64,000 bases of DNA from positions 1,105,596-1,169,595 of the forward strand of contig WMCF01000056.1 of NCBI GenBank assembly GCA_009792885.1, written 5' to 3'. The stretch is from Eremophila alpestris peregrina. Taxonomy: Eukaryota; Chordata; Aves; Passeriformes; Alaudidae. The notes beneath the pieces are model-generated. The model saw nothing but the letters and a program-made list of their open reading frames with translations, searched no databases and was not told the origin of the DNA. The position numbers were made by a program, and so were the translations under genes. Positions 1 through 13,019 of the stretch are shown here, one piece after another (the first letter of the stretch is position 1; each line of letters begins with the position of its first letter).

Positions 1-570
1 GTAGATGAGATGAAGATCAGACCAGCTGTAATTACAAGTCTGCGATATCTCATTTTGGAGCAGAGCAGTTACACGCAGTAGTAACTTGGCCAGCTCTTAT
101 TGTAGGGGAAAAACCCACACAAAAGGCATTTTTACATAAGTCTCTGTAAAATAGCCACCAATATTCATCAGAGAGAGCATGATTAAAGGCTTTTGAAGCA
201 TGATTGGAGTTGCCAGTTTTCATGAGATAATTAAGATGCAGGTTTGGTGTATATATATTCTGGTGATCTCATTATCTTCATTATTAATTAGTCTCTGTTC
301 TTCACATTTCAGCTCCAGTTTCTTGTCATTAGGGTGACTCGCCTGTGAGCGATGCCTTAGTGAGATGCAGAGGAAGGATTCTGCCTCTGGAACAGCAGAG
401 GAGGTGCCAGCCTTTGTTCAGAACTGCTCCAGAGAAACTGCAGTGCTTTGTACCAGATCAGCAGGTTTCCCTGCCATAAACCCTTTCAGTGATGTGCCCT
501 GCTCGGTGTTTCCTGCCAGGAGCCCCTGGTTTCAGCAGGCACTCTGGGTACTACTGGAAATCAAATAATC

Positions 571-660
571 GTGGAATCATGATGGTTTGGGTTGGAAGGG
601 TCCGAAAGATCATTCCCGTTCCAGCCCCCTGCCATGGCTCACACCTGCGCAAGGAAGGGG
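571..660 (-). mobile_element. CR1 LINE 3'-end fragment
   Basis: GAATCATGATGGTTTGGG followed by TTGGAAGGGTCCGAAAGATC and CCAGCCCCCTGCCATGG is the reverse complement of the typical CR1 3' end, which finishes in ATTCTATG-like repeats. It is heavily 5'-truncated and diverged, as most bird CR1 copies are. Confidence 0.75.
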
Positions 661-3600
661 ACTGCAGTGATTGCGATTTAGGCACTCAGTGATGTGTTCA
701 GCAACCTTCTTCTAATCACCCAAATAACGAATGTTTTCCCCAAATTTTCTCTGGCATTCTTCTGCAAGAACCTTTTCTAGGATACAGTGGTTATTTGGGA
801 GATCTGTGGGATCTGGCAGTGCCAAGCATCCTTTTGCCAATGTACCCATCTCTTTTCTTTCCTGTGGTAATGAAGATATAAGTAGTCTCCATTGACAGCT
901 ACTTGTCAGGACAGGTGCTTTGCAGGTACACTTCATACAAGTGGCGTATGGAGGGTGGGATTTAGGAAAAAACAAGATGAATAGAGATGGAAACTGAGTG
1001 TGAAGGAACGCCGTGCCGTTTTCAGGGCACTGGGTGCTGGTATCGGCATTGAAAAGCTTCCCTCTGAAAAGCAGCAAGCGTGCTGTTGATGGGGTCACAG
1101 ATACCGTGCTCAGGAGGGTCTCAATGTGCTGAGCCTGCTCGTGCAAACCATGCACAAAGCCTGGAGCGTATTGCAGTGTCTGTGGTCATCTGAGCAGTCA
1201 CTAACCTGCACAAATTCCTCAGCTGCCTGAAATCACGGCAGGAGAATAGACTCCAGTCTCAGAAGGGAAAGATGTATCACGCAAGCTCTCCTTCCGTGGC
1301 GCTGACTCAGTTGAGCTGCAGCTGCACCAAGCGGAAGCTGCTGTCCCAGGCAGACATGCAGACACCCTTCCTCTGCACCCTTGCTGTTCTTAGGCATGAG
1401 GCACTTAAAGGTCTGTGTCACTCCCAAAATTAATCCTCATTCCTCCAAGAGAAGCCAGTGATGGTCACCTGCCTTCCCTAGCCATGATAGCATGCTCTGC
1501 TTTTCCCTTCGTAGGAAACAAATCATAAGTAATATTAAACAGAAAATTACCACTTTACCATGAAATATGTAAAAATAAGGTTTTTGTCTCGATGGAGATC
1601 AAAGGCAGCTTATAACAATCTCTACTTAATCAGGCTTAGCTTTAATGAAGTGAGAAATGGACCTGTATTATAGCTAGGGTTATAACTTAATAAAGATTTT
1701 ATACAGTCGCTCTTTAATGAGGAGTGATTGTCTAAACTCCTTACATTTTCTAGGACCTTTATGAGAAATGCACCTATCAATGAGAGATTTGTGCCTTCTC
1801 AATTATTACTGCGTAATAAATGTCAAAGCCCTGGGTAGCAAACTGAGTAGTGCACTCAGCAGGTGTACCGCACAGTTGTGCATATGTTCTTAACATCTCT
1901 ATTTTAATATTCACTTTAACTATTGCTGCTTTATCTGTTTAATGCTTATTTTATGTTTTTCTCGTTACAAGCTGTAGAAAGTAGATCTGTGTCGGGTAAT
2001 GGTTCTGTAATTGTCAGGTTTCACAATGTCTGTAGTAGTGCCTGATCTGTGTAACGATACAAACACTTCTGACTTTCAGGAAACAATGACGAAATGTACC
2101 CTCAAGGTGATTATTTCACGTGCGATTGTTGTTTATTCTGCAGTGAGCCCCTGACATACATCTGTCTCTCCAATTGAATACTGAAAGGAAAAGCAGATTT
2201 TAGAAGTGTCCTATTTAAAAAGCAGTCAAGTTGTCTGTCCTTAAATCTGTCTTGTAGAAATTGCTTTCCCGCTCATTTAGATTAATGAATAGGAGGATGT
2301 CAGGGAGGGGTTTTTGATTCCTATTGCGCCGTTCATTATCAGCTTCTCAGCTTCCCGGGAGAGCTCCCGAACAGGAAGGGAGCCCAGGGTCAGCTGGGTG
2401 CCTGTGTGCGGGGACCTGCCCCGGGCTGTGCCCTGCCGGGTCCCAGTGACCTCCTTGCACACGTGGGGACGGCGGTCTGTGCTGGCTGAAGCTGCGCTTG
2501 GCTTTCATCTGTTGCTGTTACACTTTGTTACACTAAACCTCGGGCATCCCCCGCCCTTCCGAGACACAATTCTTTTCATTTTCTTTCAATGAACTGCGAA
2601 AAGGGTCAAGTTCGGTGAATTGCTTTAAGCATTGCTTATGGATAAGAATTGGGGCTGATTAATTTCTTTCTCTTCTTTTGCTTTTTGAACAGCGATGTTT
2701 TACACTTAGGAGTCGCTGGCTGTGATGAAAATGAGGGCAGGCTCAGGGAATACATGGGACATGAGATGTTACACTGGTAGATGGATTTGTGTCTGCCTCT
2801 TTGCTCTGTTTTCTGAGAATGTCATTCTGCCTTCCCTCAAGTAACTTTGGGGCCTCTCTGGAAAATGCCCTGTCTTTGGACACAATAAAGTCCAAAATAT
2901 TTTAGAAGTATAAAGTACTTAAGTGATCTTCCAGTGATTTACCTTTACAGCATCTTTGTAACTCCGTGTATGAGCACTGGTGCAAAAGTACTCCCCAAAG
3001 AGCTTTGCCCCTTTTGAAATACCTGGAGGTAACATTAAAGACAGGCTTTGGAATATGGCCAGATCAAATGGCAGGGTAACAGGTGGGAATTCTTTCATAT
3101 TTTGCATCTTCCAGTGGCATTACAGTTGGGAGGGAGGTGTTTGCTTGCTGGCTGAATCCTGCAAGATGTGTTTCCTTCCATGTGTGACACAGCAGTGACA
3201 ACTGTGACAGTCAGTAAGGGCAAGGTTTTGCTCCCAGATAGAGATTTTATGGAAAGTGGGGTTTTTTGTATTCCCCTTTTTGCCTTGGAGTCTTCTGCTA
3301 CCAAGTCACAGAAACAGATTTTCTCTCTTTTTTTTTTTTTATTATTAGCACAGACAGCACAGTAAACACAACTCTTATGAGGTGTTGTGAAAAAGGAAGT
3401 TACACAACTTCTAAGAAGTGAAGCGAATATAAAATAACGAAGTCAGTGTGACTGTTCTCAGCCTTTTTGTTTTGCTTCTCATTATCTTGTAACTAAAGGG
3501 ATTAAAATCAAGGACAAAGCAGACATCACTTCCTAACAGGATCTGTTTTGCTTTGAGCAGGCTGAGGGTGCTTTAGCCTGACACCACCATCCTGGGGAGG

Positions 3601-3829
3601 CCGTACATGCTTTCAGTTGTGACTCTGTTGTAGGAGGCACCAGGCAGGTGAGGCTGTCCCCCTTGAACCCTGATGTCCCCAAAGATTGTCCCTGCCTGGG
3701 GACCTGAGCACCTGCCACTGCAGCCCCTTCACTTGTGAAACCCAAAATCAGTCTGTAAAAATTCTTCTGTTCCGTCTCGGATGTGTTCCTCAGATGTGTA
3801 CTGAAGTGTTCCTGCACACCCACCACCTG

Positions 3830-3935
3830 CAGGAAGATTGTCCATAATCCAAGCCTGGGGTGAGGAGGCCCTGTCCATCCTGGCCTTGAATACTTCCAGG
3901 GATGGGGCATCCACAGCTTCTCTGGGCAAGCCATG
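3830..3935 (-). mobile_element. CR1 LINE fragment
   Basis: TCCATCCTGGCCTTGAATAC followed by TTCCAGGGATGGGGCATCC and ACAGCTTCTCTGGGCAAGCC is the reverse complement of a conserved part of CR1 near the 3' end. In the consensus it lies just inside the piece seen at 571-660. The two may be parts of one old copy split by a later insertion, or independent fragments. Confidence 0.75.
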
Positions 3936-3939
3936 TACA

Positions 3940-4092
3940 CACACATAATTATATACAAAACATATAAATTATATATAAATATATAAATAATAGACAGCTA
4001 ATTACATACAATTTTTATACGCAATATAAAGTTATATAATATAATATAATATAATATAGAGGGAAATAATCGGGTTTTAATCGGGTTTTAAG
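3940..4092. repeat. AT-rich low-complexity tract with TATAA pentamers
   Basis: ATATA- and TAAAT-rich sequence leads into an (ATAAT)n pentamer run at about 4033-4058, then two tandem copies of TAATCGGGTTT at about 4068-4089. It borders the CpG island that starts near 4200. Confidence 0.85.
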
Positions 4093-4199
4093 CCGCATTT
4101 CATTCTTCAGGAACCCCAGGCACCTTCCCTCTCACCAGCAATTGCGGATAATTCTAATTACAGATAATTCTGAGCAATACCGCATTATTTTTGAGCAAA

Positions 4200-4750
4200 A
4201 CCAAGTGACTGCGACTAAACCCACGAGCGGGGTGGGCGCGCGTCACTGACACCCCCGTGAGCGCGGAGCCCCAGCGCGCACAGCCCGTGCTGCGGGGACC
4301 CTCCCGCCGCTGTGCGCCCACCGCCCGCACCCCGCGCTGGGCTCCGCGGGCACCGCGCCCGGCCCCGGCCCCTTCTCGTCGCCCGGCAACGGCGGGGCGG
4401 GGATGCTCGGAGCGCTGCCCGCCCCCTCTGCGGGCGGGGACGGGCCGTGGGGCGGCCCCGACCTCCCGGCGCCGAGCCAGGTACGGGCAGCCCGGCAGCG
4501 GCAGCAGGAGGCGGGAGCTGGGAGCCGGCCGGTGTCTCCGCGGTGAGGAGGAAGTTTGCGGCGGGGTTTTTGGGGGGTTTTCCCACGCCGCAGCTCCGGC
4601 GCGGGCTCCTGCTCTGCCCCTCCGGGGAACCCGCCCCGGGGCTGCGGCGTGAGGAGAGGGGGGGATCGGTGATGGATGGGGCATCCTCGAGGCCGCTCCG
4701 CTCCCGTGGGGAGTCAGAAGCGAGGGGGGAAAAGCATCTCTGAGGGTTTT
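4200..4750 (+). promoter_or_regulatory. CpG island, likely alternative RAB11FIP4 promoter
   Basis: An abrupt switch occurs from AT-rich DNA (3940-4075) to very GC- and CpG-rich sequence, which ends as sharply near 4750. There is no clear TATA box, as is usual for CpG-island promoters. It lies about 12 kb upstream of the first recognised RAB11FIP4 exon and contains the candidate first exon at 4403-4480. Long open frames on both strands here are a by-product of low stop-codon density. The direction of transcription is inferred from the downstream gene. Confidence 0.7.
4403..4480 (+). CDS. RAB11FIP4: Candidate alternative first coding exon of RAB11FIP4 (short form)
   Basis: Inferred exon. The ATG at 4403 (G at -3) opens a frame beginning MLGALPAP, which runs 26 codons to PSQ and then meets a good donor, CAG|GTACGG, at 4481. 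The exon ends in phase 0. The next recognised exon, at 16434, also starts in phase 0, so the two join in frame into GGEIQDC. An in-frame TGA at 4247 and the lack of any other ATG between there and 4403 make this the first ATG of a transcript starting in the CpG island. A short FIP4 form without EF hands, made from a second promoter, is known in other vertebrates from memory. The peptide itself matches nothing I recognise. Confidence 0.5.
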
Positions 4751-7700
4751 GGTGCGGTATCGGCGTCTTCGTGAAATGCATGAGATTTCAGGTAGAGCGA
4801 AACCCTGCTGGTGTTTTTTTTCCCTGTTTGCTAAAGGAGGGGATTTTCGCTCCAGCGTTGTGTGTGCTGGAAGGTTGAGCTCGCTGGGGAAGTGAGCGGG
4901 TCCCGGGGATACCTGTTCTATGGGAAAATCTAAACCCGTTTTTGTATGTCAGCAGCTGTGTGGGTGAAATGGGGGTGTTGGAGAAGAGGGAGATGTCTTC
5001 CTGCATAGCTGAGCCTCTTACAGCTCTCAGCTCTGTAACCTGGAGGTGCCCAAATATCTGGGATTTAAACCCTTAAACAGGGGAAGAGGAGAGAAAAAAG
5101 TACTTTTTATGGATGAATGCAAGCAGGGGACTTGCTCTGTAATTATTTTCTGTGGCACTGGCGATGTGTTTGGATTGACATTACTTATTGTTGAATGTTT
5201 TCAATACCCAAATGTGGTTCTGAATGCATTTGCTGGCTCCGAGATGCTAGTGACATAGGCAGAAAAAAATGATTTGCGGTTCGTGTGTGGCTGTCACGAC
5301 AGCCTGTGCTGGACTATAGATGCTGTCTGTAGCCCTCGTGTGGGACCAGCATTGCCCCGATGCGGTGGGTGAAGTGGTTGTGCCCCCGATGGGCCTGTGT
5401 GAGATGTGTTTGGCAGCATATGAAAGCAGCTCACAGCAGAGATCTTGTAGATGTGAGCAGTTCCTGGCCTGGAGTTTGTCGTGTCTCTGAAATGGAGAAG
5501 GGCAATTGTGCTTTTCTGTTAGGCAGAAGGGATGTGTGGTTAGAGATCCCGGGGCAGGCTGGCACCCTCCTTGCTTTGTGCTGTGCTGATTTTGAGGTGG
5601 AATTTTAATGTTGCTGCTTTGGTAGTAGCAATATTTTCACAGCTTTTGGCAGATTTGTAGGGTTGGTGGCTTTGGGGGCAGAGAGAATGGTTTATTTTCG
5701 TGGTATTCGGCTGATTTATCGACGTAGGGTAAGGAGGAGGCACAGATGGGAGAAAACTTCTGAAATGGGTTCAGAATAGCACCCCTAAACGTGAACTCCA
5801 TGGTATCTGTATTCAATATTCTATTATTACCTGTACACCACTATAATTTGTGATTATTTTGATCCCTTTTGCTATGTTACCATAACTGCTTCTGTTGAAA
5901 ATAGTTTTATTCCATTCAGATAATATGTGAATGGGGGGTTGCTCCAGCCATGGAACTGGATTGCCCTTTTCCAACATAAGTTATTTTTCTGCCTGTGACC
6001 CTTCTGATTTTTGGGGGAGGTGGGGAATAACTTGCTGTCACCACCAAATATGTGCAGTAGTGGGGAATATTATTCTTATTACTGGGTACAGAAGGAGAGT
6101 GGAATTTCTGTTGGCAGTTTGGCAGCATCTGCCCAAACTGAGGGGAGCTTGAGCTGTACCCAACGCAAGATGTGGCAGCCTCCAAGCACTTTAAAAACTA
6201 TTTTTAATGGGCTTCTTTTAAGTTTGTTATTTGAAGAATTACTGCAAACAGCAGCAAATCTCCCAGAAGCCACCTGATGTGCAGATGTTTCTCAGCTGTC
6301 GATGTCTTGTCAGGGTCTTACCACCAGGGTGGTTGGGGAATCTTTGCCATGTGCAAAACCTTCAAAACAAAACACTTCCCGTGCCAAAATTGCAGAGGGA
6401 ATGGAATTGCTTTGCTCCAGTTATTGATTAACTAGTGCTGTTACATCTGTCGAGCATAGCTTGATCTTAACTTTTTCTTTAAATACAGTTCTTAGTGAAA
6501 TATTTTAAGTGGTTACTAAACTAATCATATGTTGTTAGTGATTTAACCATTATCCAGATATTAATATCTTCAAATGCTCACCATGTTTATGTAGCTGGCC
6601 CCTTAAAATTCTGAAATGCAGCATAATAATGTCACTCATTTTCTTCTTTCTTTAGTCATTTAGGTTGATTGCTGCACCAAACACAGGACAGGCTCTGTAA
6701 GTGCCTCCTGACAAGGCAAAACAGTGTTTTGGGCACTGTATTGCAGCTAATACTGAATGCTGCTGGTTAGTAGTAGGGGGTCTCTGCATATGGCTCTGCT
6801 TTGAATTGTGTTTTCAGTGTGCAGCCTAATCTTATAAATGATTTCTACTTGGTTCCCATCTGCTTTGTCTGTGCAGGTTCAAGGGTATCTCCTGCCTGTG
6901 TGTATTTTACTGTGTAAATCAAAAAAACCCAGCTTATTGACCAAGCCAGGGTTTATGATCAGTGGGTTCTTAGTTCATGTTTGTCATGTGTGGAGCTCGA
7001 TGATGTGCTTGGCAGCCCTTCTGCAATTAAGTACTTTAATTTCTCTGTAGAAAATGAAAAAAAGAGCAGGTATGTGAGAGCCTTTGTTTAAAAAGAAATA
7101 AAATGTCTTTTATAAATAGATGGGGTGACTAATTTTTTTTCAAAATCAGTACTTGCAGCTTTGCTGGGTAAAAGCTGCAATTCCGGTTATTCCTGGAGCA
7201 GAAATGCCTTAACCTGTGGTTTGCCCAGCCACCAGCTGAAGAGCAGCCAAGGTCCTGCAGCTCCTTTCTTCTCCTAATGAGGAGCTCTTCAGAGCTACTT
7301 CAGTATTTCTTAAACACGAAGTAAATTACCTTTTAGGCTTGTCGGCATTCAAAGTGACCAATGAGCTCTGGGAAGTGTTTCTGTATAAACTACAGCAAAG
7401 CCACATCCTCAAAGCTTTCTCTTCGCTTGCCAACATAAACTACTCCTCATCAGGCATGGCTGGACTTCTTACTGTGTTGGAGAAACTCGAGATGTTTCTC
7501 TACCTCTTGGGGTCTGAAATTGCTCCCATTTCCCAAGCATCCCTCCCTGCTGGAGACTGCAGTGTAATCTAACCCGGGTGGGTGGCAACACAGAAGTATG
7601 AGTTGTGAGGTAAAAAACTTTTTTTTTGTCTTTTTTTTTCTTTAAATGGCTTTATTTCCTGGTGTTTGCTGGAAACCAGACTTGCAGTAGTATAGAAAAT

Positions 7701-10700
7701 AAATGCAAAAATTATAATTTCCAAATTCTTTGGGGGAAGGGAGTTTGACCAGTGTTCCTGTGAATAATTAGCTTAGACGCAGGCAGAACTGTTCCTGCCT
7801 GGGACAGCTTCTTCCTGTTCTTCACACTGTTTGTGCCTGATGGTGCTGTGGAGGTGCCAGGAGGTGCCTCCTCCTCAGCCAGGGGCCGGGGCAGCACTAA
7901 GTGAGCTCAGGGAACTCTTCACCCATGTGCCTGCAGCACCCACGGGCAAGTGTGATGCAAGGGTTTTGTTATTTGTTGAGTCCCTACAGAGTGACCTTGA
8001 GGCTCTTCAAGGAAAACATGTGAGCTCAGCTGTCCCCTGAGCAGCAAACAGCACTGGCAAAGAGCATCTTGTAACTTCGAGTTGGTTAATTACGGGTCTG
8101 AACTGAGAAGTGAGTGCTGAACTCTGCCTTAGGCATAAGGACATTTTTTGAAAGCAGCCTCCATCTCTCTTTGTCACAGCATAGGTGTTCCCTTGTACCA
8201 TTGCTTCAAAATAATGTCATCTGACCATTCCTGTGACCCCTGGTCTTAAGACTGGTCTGTACTGGGGGGTCTTTGGGGTGCCTTTGACTGTGAGCTGCAG
8301 CTCTGTGTTCTTCTGAGTGAAGAATGCTGTGACGCCTGCCCAGGGCACCCAGGACACAACCCAGGGCACAGTTTTGCCATCAAGTGTTCCTGCCAAAGGA
8401 ATGGTGAATGCTGCTGCCCACAGTGTGCCAGAGCTGCCCTCACTGGCCCTGCTGGCAGGTTCAGCAGGGGCTGAGCTGCAGTCCTAGGCAACAAACCCAG
8501 TGAGAGTTTGACGTTTTGTATCCTCTCTCCCTGTTATTGCTGTTCTGGCTTTAAAAATAGAATGAGATTGTCTCATCTCAAGGCAAAGGCTTCTCAAGAG
8601 GGTTAATGATGTCACATTTATTATCTGCTCTGCAGATCTTTTTAGGCAACTACGAGTATTTTTTTTAAGTTGTATACCAGCCTTTATAAACCAAGGTCTG
8701 CAGCACTCCCACACACAGCACGAAGGTGATGCTGAGTTGCCCAGAGCTCATTTCCACACACAGCTGCCTGAGCAGGGTGCCCTGTCTGGGAGGAGGGGGG
8801 TACCTGCTATGGGCTGTCCCAGCAGGTCACTCTGTGAGAAAGGCTGTGGTACCAGTCTGAGGAGGTCTGGCAGCTTGCACAGTCACAGGCATTTCACTCT
8901 AGAAATGTTACCAGAGACTTCTCAGGTAATTAGGTGTCGTTTCTGCCCGTACAGGAGTGGACACCTTGGGAGTTTCCTGAGTGATGTTTGTGGCATGCCT
9001 GTGGTGTGTCAGCATGGTGCCACTTCACACCTCTTTCTCTAGATATGTGAAAGAAAAAGGAAACTGTTTTGCAGTTCAGAGGTAAAAGTGTCTTAAGCAA
9101 TGCTGAAACAAGGTGCTGAACCATGTGGTGGGTTTAAATCTGAACTCTGTGGATGATGTGCTGGTACCATCCATCCTGAAGGTAATGTGCTCTTGTTCCT
9201 AACAGTGCAGATTAGGATGTTTTTTCATCTGCAAAGGGATTTTCTTTGCTTTGATGACCCTCCAGTGATGGCTGATGGGTGTATGATAGTCCAATAGTGG
9301 GGAGCAGCCCAGGGAGTGATGGGACGCAACTTCAAAGCAAAGGGAAGAGCTTTTTATTTTTTTACTTTCTTTAGGGGATCAAATTAGCAGTCTGCTAAAG
9401 CCTTTTAATGTTAAAACTTTCAGAGCATAAACAATGACCTGTGAAAAGGAGTGCTTGGATCTGACCCTGCATATGATGAAGTCTGGCATCTCCATTATGG
9501 CCAATTAAAGTGACAGCAGAGTGTAAACACTCCTGACTCCTGTGTTCCCTGGCTGGCTCCTGGCTGCGCACGGCCTTTCTCCTCTGCCTTGGAAAAGCCA
9601 CGATGTCACTTTGAACTTCCCAGCCAGAGCACAGAGCAGCCTTTCAGAACCCCTGTGCCCTCCCCTCGTGTGGTTCAGCAGGAACAGCCCAGAAGCTGAA
9701 GCCTGGTCTTCCAGTCGAAACCTGTTGTGCTTGAATTGCACAATTGTAGGAGAGACCGATGTTACCCTGCAGAGGGAAGTGAGGCTGGCAGTACACTGCA
9801 GCACAGGTTTGCCCTCTCTCTGGGGCCTCTTCACTGCCTTTCCAGGATGCTGTCCTGCACTTGATCCAAGATCTGGACCTTAGGAATAATCTTGCCCCAG
9901 AAGTTCCTTCCAATACCCACAACAAGGTGTGAAGCTTTGCCTTAAATGGAGCTTCAAATATTAGATTTGAGTTACTAAACAACCACAAGTAGCTACTGCA
10001 TTGACCAAACTAACTTGTGGCCCTAAATAGCTTCTTATTTGAACAGTAAGCTGTACAATAACAGTGCTCTGCACGCTGATCTCGAACTCGGAGAGGTTTT
10101 ATATTCCCAGTTACGTGAGGAGACTGGGTGTTCTTCCGTGTTCTGCAGCAGGAGATGGAAACAGTTTCTGTGACTTCCTCCCTCCCCCATCAGCCTACTT
10201 GTGAGCAGCCTGCTCTCTCCTGTGCACAGGCACAGCAGCCTGGTGAGAGAGGGGAAGATGTGGGTGAGAACCAGATGTGGGCAAGAGGGAGCCGTCCGTG
10301 GGTGAGACCTCACTCACATCATGGACACAGATGCACATGTGTGGTCTCACTTAGAGCTCCCACATTTTCCTCTTCTGTCTCTTCCTCCTCTTTGCTGCTG
10401 CCGTCAGATCAAAGGGTAGATCACCACCTCCCCACCTCTGCCTGACAACTGAAAAGGAAAGGAAATACGCTGGGGAAAACCTGTGCTTTAAAAAAAAGTT
10501 CATAGCTCACTTGGTGTAAATATGCAAATGTTTGTAGAGGAGTGGCTGTTTCTATAACACATTAGTGAGAAATGCTTCACACCCTTCTTTGTCAGTCGGT
10601 AATTAAGAAAGGAAATACTTGCCTTCCAATGCAGTGGCTGCTTAAATAAACATGAGAGAGCCTTGATTTTCTCTTATGATGGAGTACAGCAGTAAGTAAC

Positions 10701-12988
10701 TTTCATCTGAGACCAAGCCTGGCAACCCCACATGGCACTTCTTTCCCTTCCAGTTGTGGTGAGGTGACTTTTCCTGTGCTGGGAAGAAAGTGGCTGGGGA
10801 AGGTGCAGGGACTCAGACTTGTATCTGTCCCAGAGCAGATTCAGCTTATCAGAGGGGTCAGAGGCATGATCCTGGTGAGGGAAGGGCCATGGCTCATCTG
10901 CATGTGGCATTTCTTGTTTCTGGTCGTGTGTGATGGGTCCAGCTCTTACTCATTAGATTGCACAGTGGTGGGATACTTGGATCCTCTTTTCTTCCCTGTC
11001 TCCTCCAGCATACTGTGAGGCTGTCTAAATGTCAGGGGTGCTGGTGATTTGGCTGTGATGGGAGTGAATTTTAACGAGGCTTGCTCTTCAGCATGAGTGT
11101 ATTGATGTAGGCATGTCATGTAGCCTGTCTGTCAGCCAAGTTTCTAGCTTTCAGCTGCTTTATATGCATATTTTGGAGATTGCTTCCAACCAGTCAGGTC
11201 ACTGCAGGGCAAGGCAGAGCTCTGTTCCCATACCCACCTAATGCTGACACTGCTCTCCTGCCCCACAAGGATCAGGAGGAATCCATGGGAATCGCTGTCT
11301 TCTGGCTCCTGCTTCTGTTTGGGGTGGCTGTTGCAAAGGCAGGCCGGGCTTACTCTCTGCCTTTAATGCAGCCACACAATGCCTCTTCCGAGGAAGGGAA
11401 TTCATTAGTTTCTGTGAAGTGGCCTCGGATCTGTGGGCAGCAGGTGCTTCTATAGAGCAAACTGTTGCTGAATATTCAACAGTTGCTATACAAGCGTCTG
11501 GCCGGCTGCCTGTGAAGCACTTGGAGTTATCTTGAGCATCCGATTAGATAAAGTGCAAACCACTTAGGGCTTTAAAGCTACCCGCAGCTATGTTGTGTTG
11601 GTGGTATTTTAACGTTCAGGGGTGGGTTTTCTTTTTATGAGAATCTTCCAGGATCATAAGCAGCAGCTTTGTCTCTTTTGACTCAGCCAACAAAGAAGGG
11701 AGCTGCCTAGGAGAATCACAACCCCAGTGATTCATATTCAAGTCATCAGAACCTCATTCTCTCGCTGGTTTCTGCTAATGACATGTGCACTGGAAACAAA
11801 TGACTCAGGCTAGAAGTGTCTATTCATCTTTAAACTTCTTAAACTCTCCTTAATCTCAAGTTAGCTCTCTTAAGGCTACCTGAATAGCCTAGGTTGTTCT
11901 TGTCAACCTCTAATTTGGTACATGAAATACTGTAGATATCTAAACTGTGAAGGAATAATTTGAGAGGCAATGTGTGCCATCAGCCTTTTTTTGCAGTTTA
12001 ATTTCCTTAGGTGTGGTTTTTAAGCAGCTTGTACTAGATGTCATCATTGGAAGTATACTTCTGTGAGAAGCCACGATCATTGAACAATTACAGCTTCAAA
12101 TAACTTACAGCTTTACTCAGTAAGGTGTGGATGCCTGTATTTTGTTTACCAGCAACATGCCCCAGTTCTGTTGTCTTGTAATAGCTTACTTAACCTGTGT
12201 TAGTTGTTTTAAAGATGCTTTGTCTGTGTTCTCCTACTGGTTATTTAGGCCACAGAAGGACAATTTTTAATTAAATGTGTGATTGTGACGGTTGCACTGG
12301 AGGCTGGTGTCACCCAGGGAGCTGAAGAGACACCTGAGTGGTGTTACCCGAGTTCCATGCAGGGCCTGCATGAGGGGTCCCCATGTGCCAGGAATATTGC
12401 ATTATCAGGGTGCAGGGATTTCACCCCCCTAAGCTCTCAAAGCTCAGTGGTGGAACGTGTAGTTCCTGCCCACAGGAACAGCATGCAGGCTGGAGCACAG
12501 TGGCTGTCGCTGCTCCTGGCTGCTGTACATCACCTGAAATTGTGTTAGCACCGATTGGAGGTGGACCTTGAGCACTTAAAAGCATGAATTGACAGCTGCT
12601 GGAGCTGAGCCCTCCTGCTCCTGGCGCGGTTATTCGTGGTGCTGCTGGCTTTTAAGGACTGAGGTTCTCAGTGTGTGATTTGGCTGCCGAGTGCTCAGGA
12701 GAGCAGCTGAGATGTGCTTCCTAAACATCCACTTTGTTTGCATCGGGATGTGGCATCTGCTCTGCCTCTGTGAGGGAATAGCTGAGGGGGAGCTCCTCCA
12801 AGGAGCTGGGCTGGCCCGTGTCCTCCATCAGTCCCCTGAGCTCCCCACTGCTCGAGGATAGGAGCAGCAGAAGGGAGACCTTCCAGGAGGGGTTCCAAGT
12901 CTTGCAGTGAGGCACTTCAGAAGCTGTAAAGCAGGTGTTGAGGCTTATGATGGATCATTGCCTCAAAAAATGCTTCTTTTCCTTTTTA

Positions 12989-13019
<31 letters not shown>

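Larger units (their letters stand above)
1..4199. other. Non-coding sequence left of the CpG island
   Basis: No RAB11FIP4 exon, other gene or RNA gene was recognised. It is probably intron of the EF-hand long form or intergenic upstream DNA. It contains two CR1 fragments and an AT-rich tract. The stretches 1545-1830 and 2160-2700 are AT-rich and free of recognised repeats, with homeodomain-like TAAT motifs, so they could be conserved non-coding elements. That is a guess without alignment. Confidence 0.5.

Noticed and set aside
11180..11455. Open frame with a signal-peptide-like stretch (MGIAVFWLLLLFGVAVAKA)
   Set aside because: The hydrophobic run is striking, but there is no promoter, no further exon and no family match, so coincidence is likelier.
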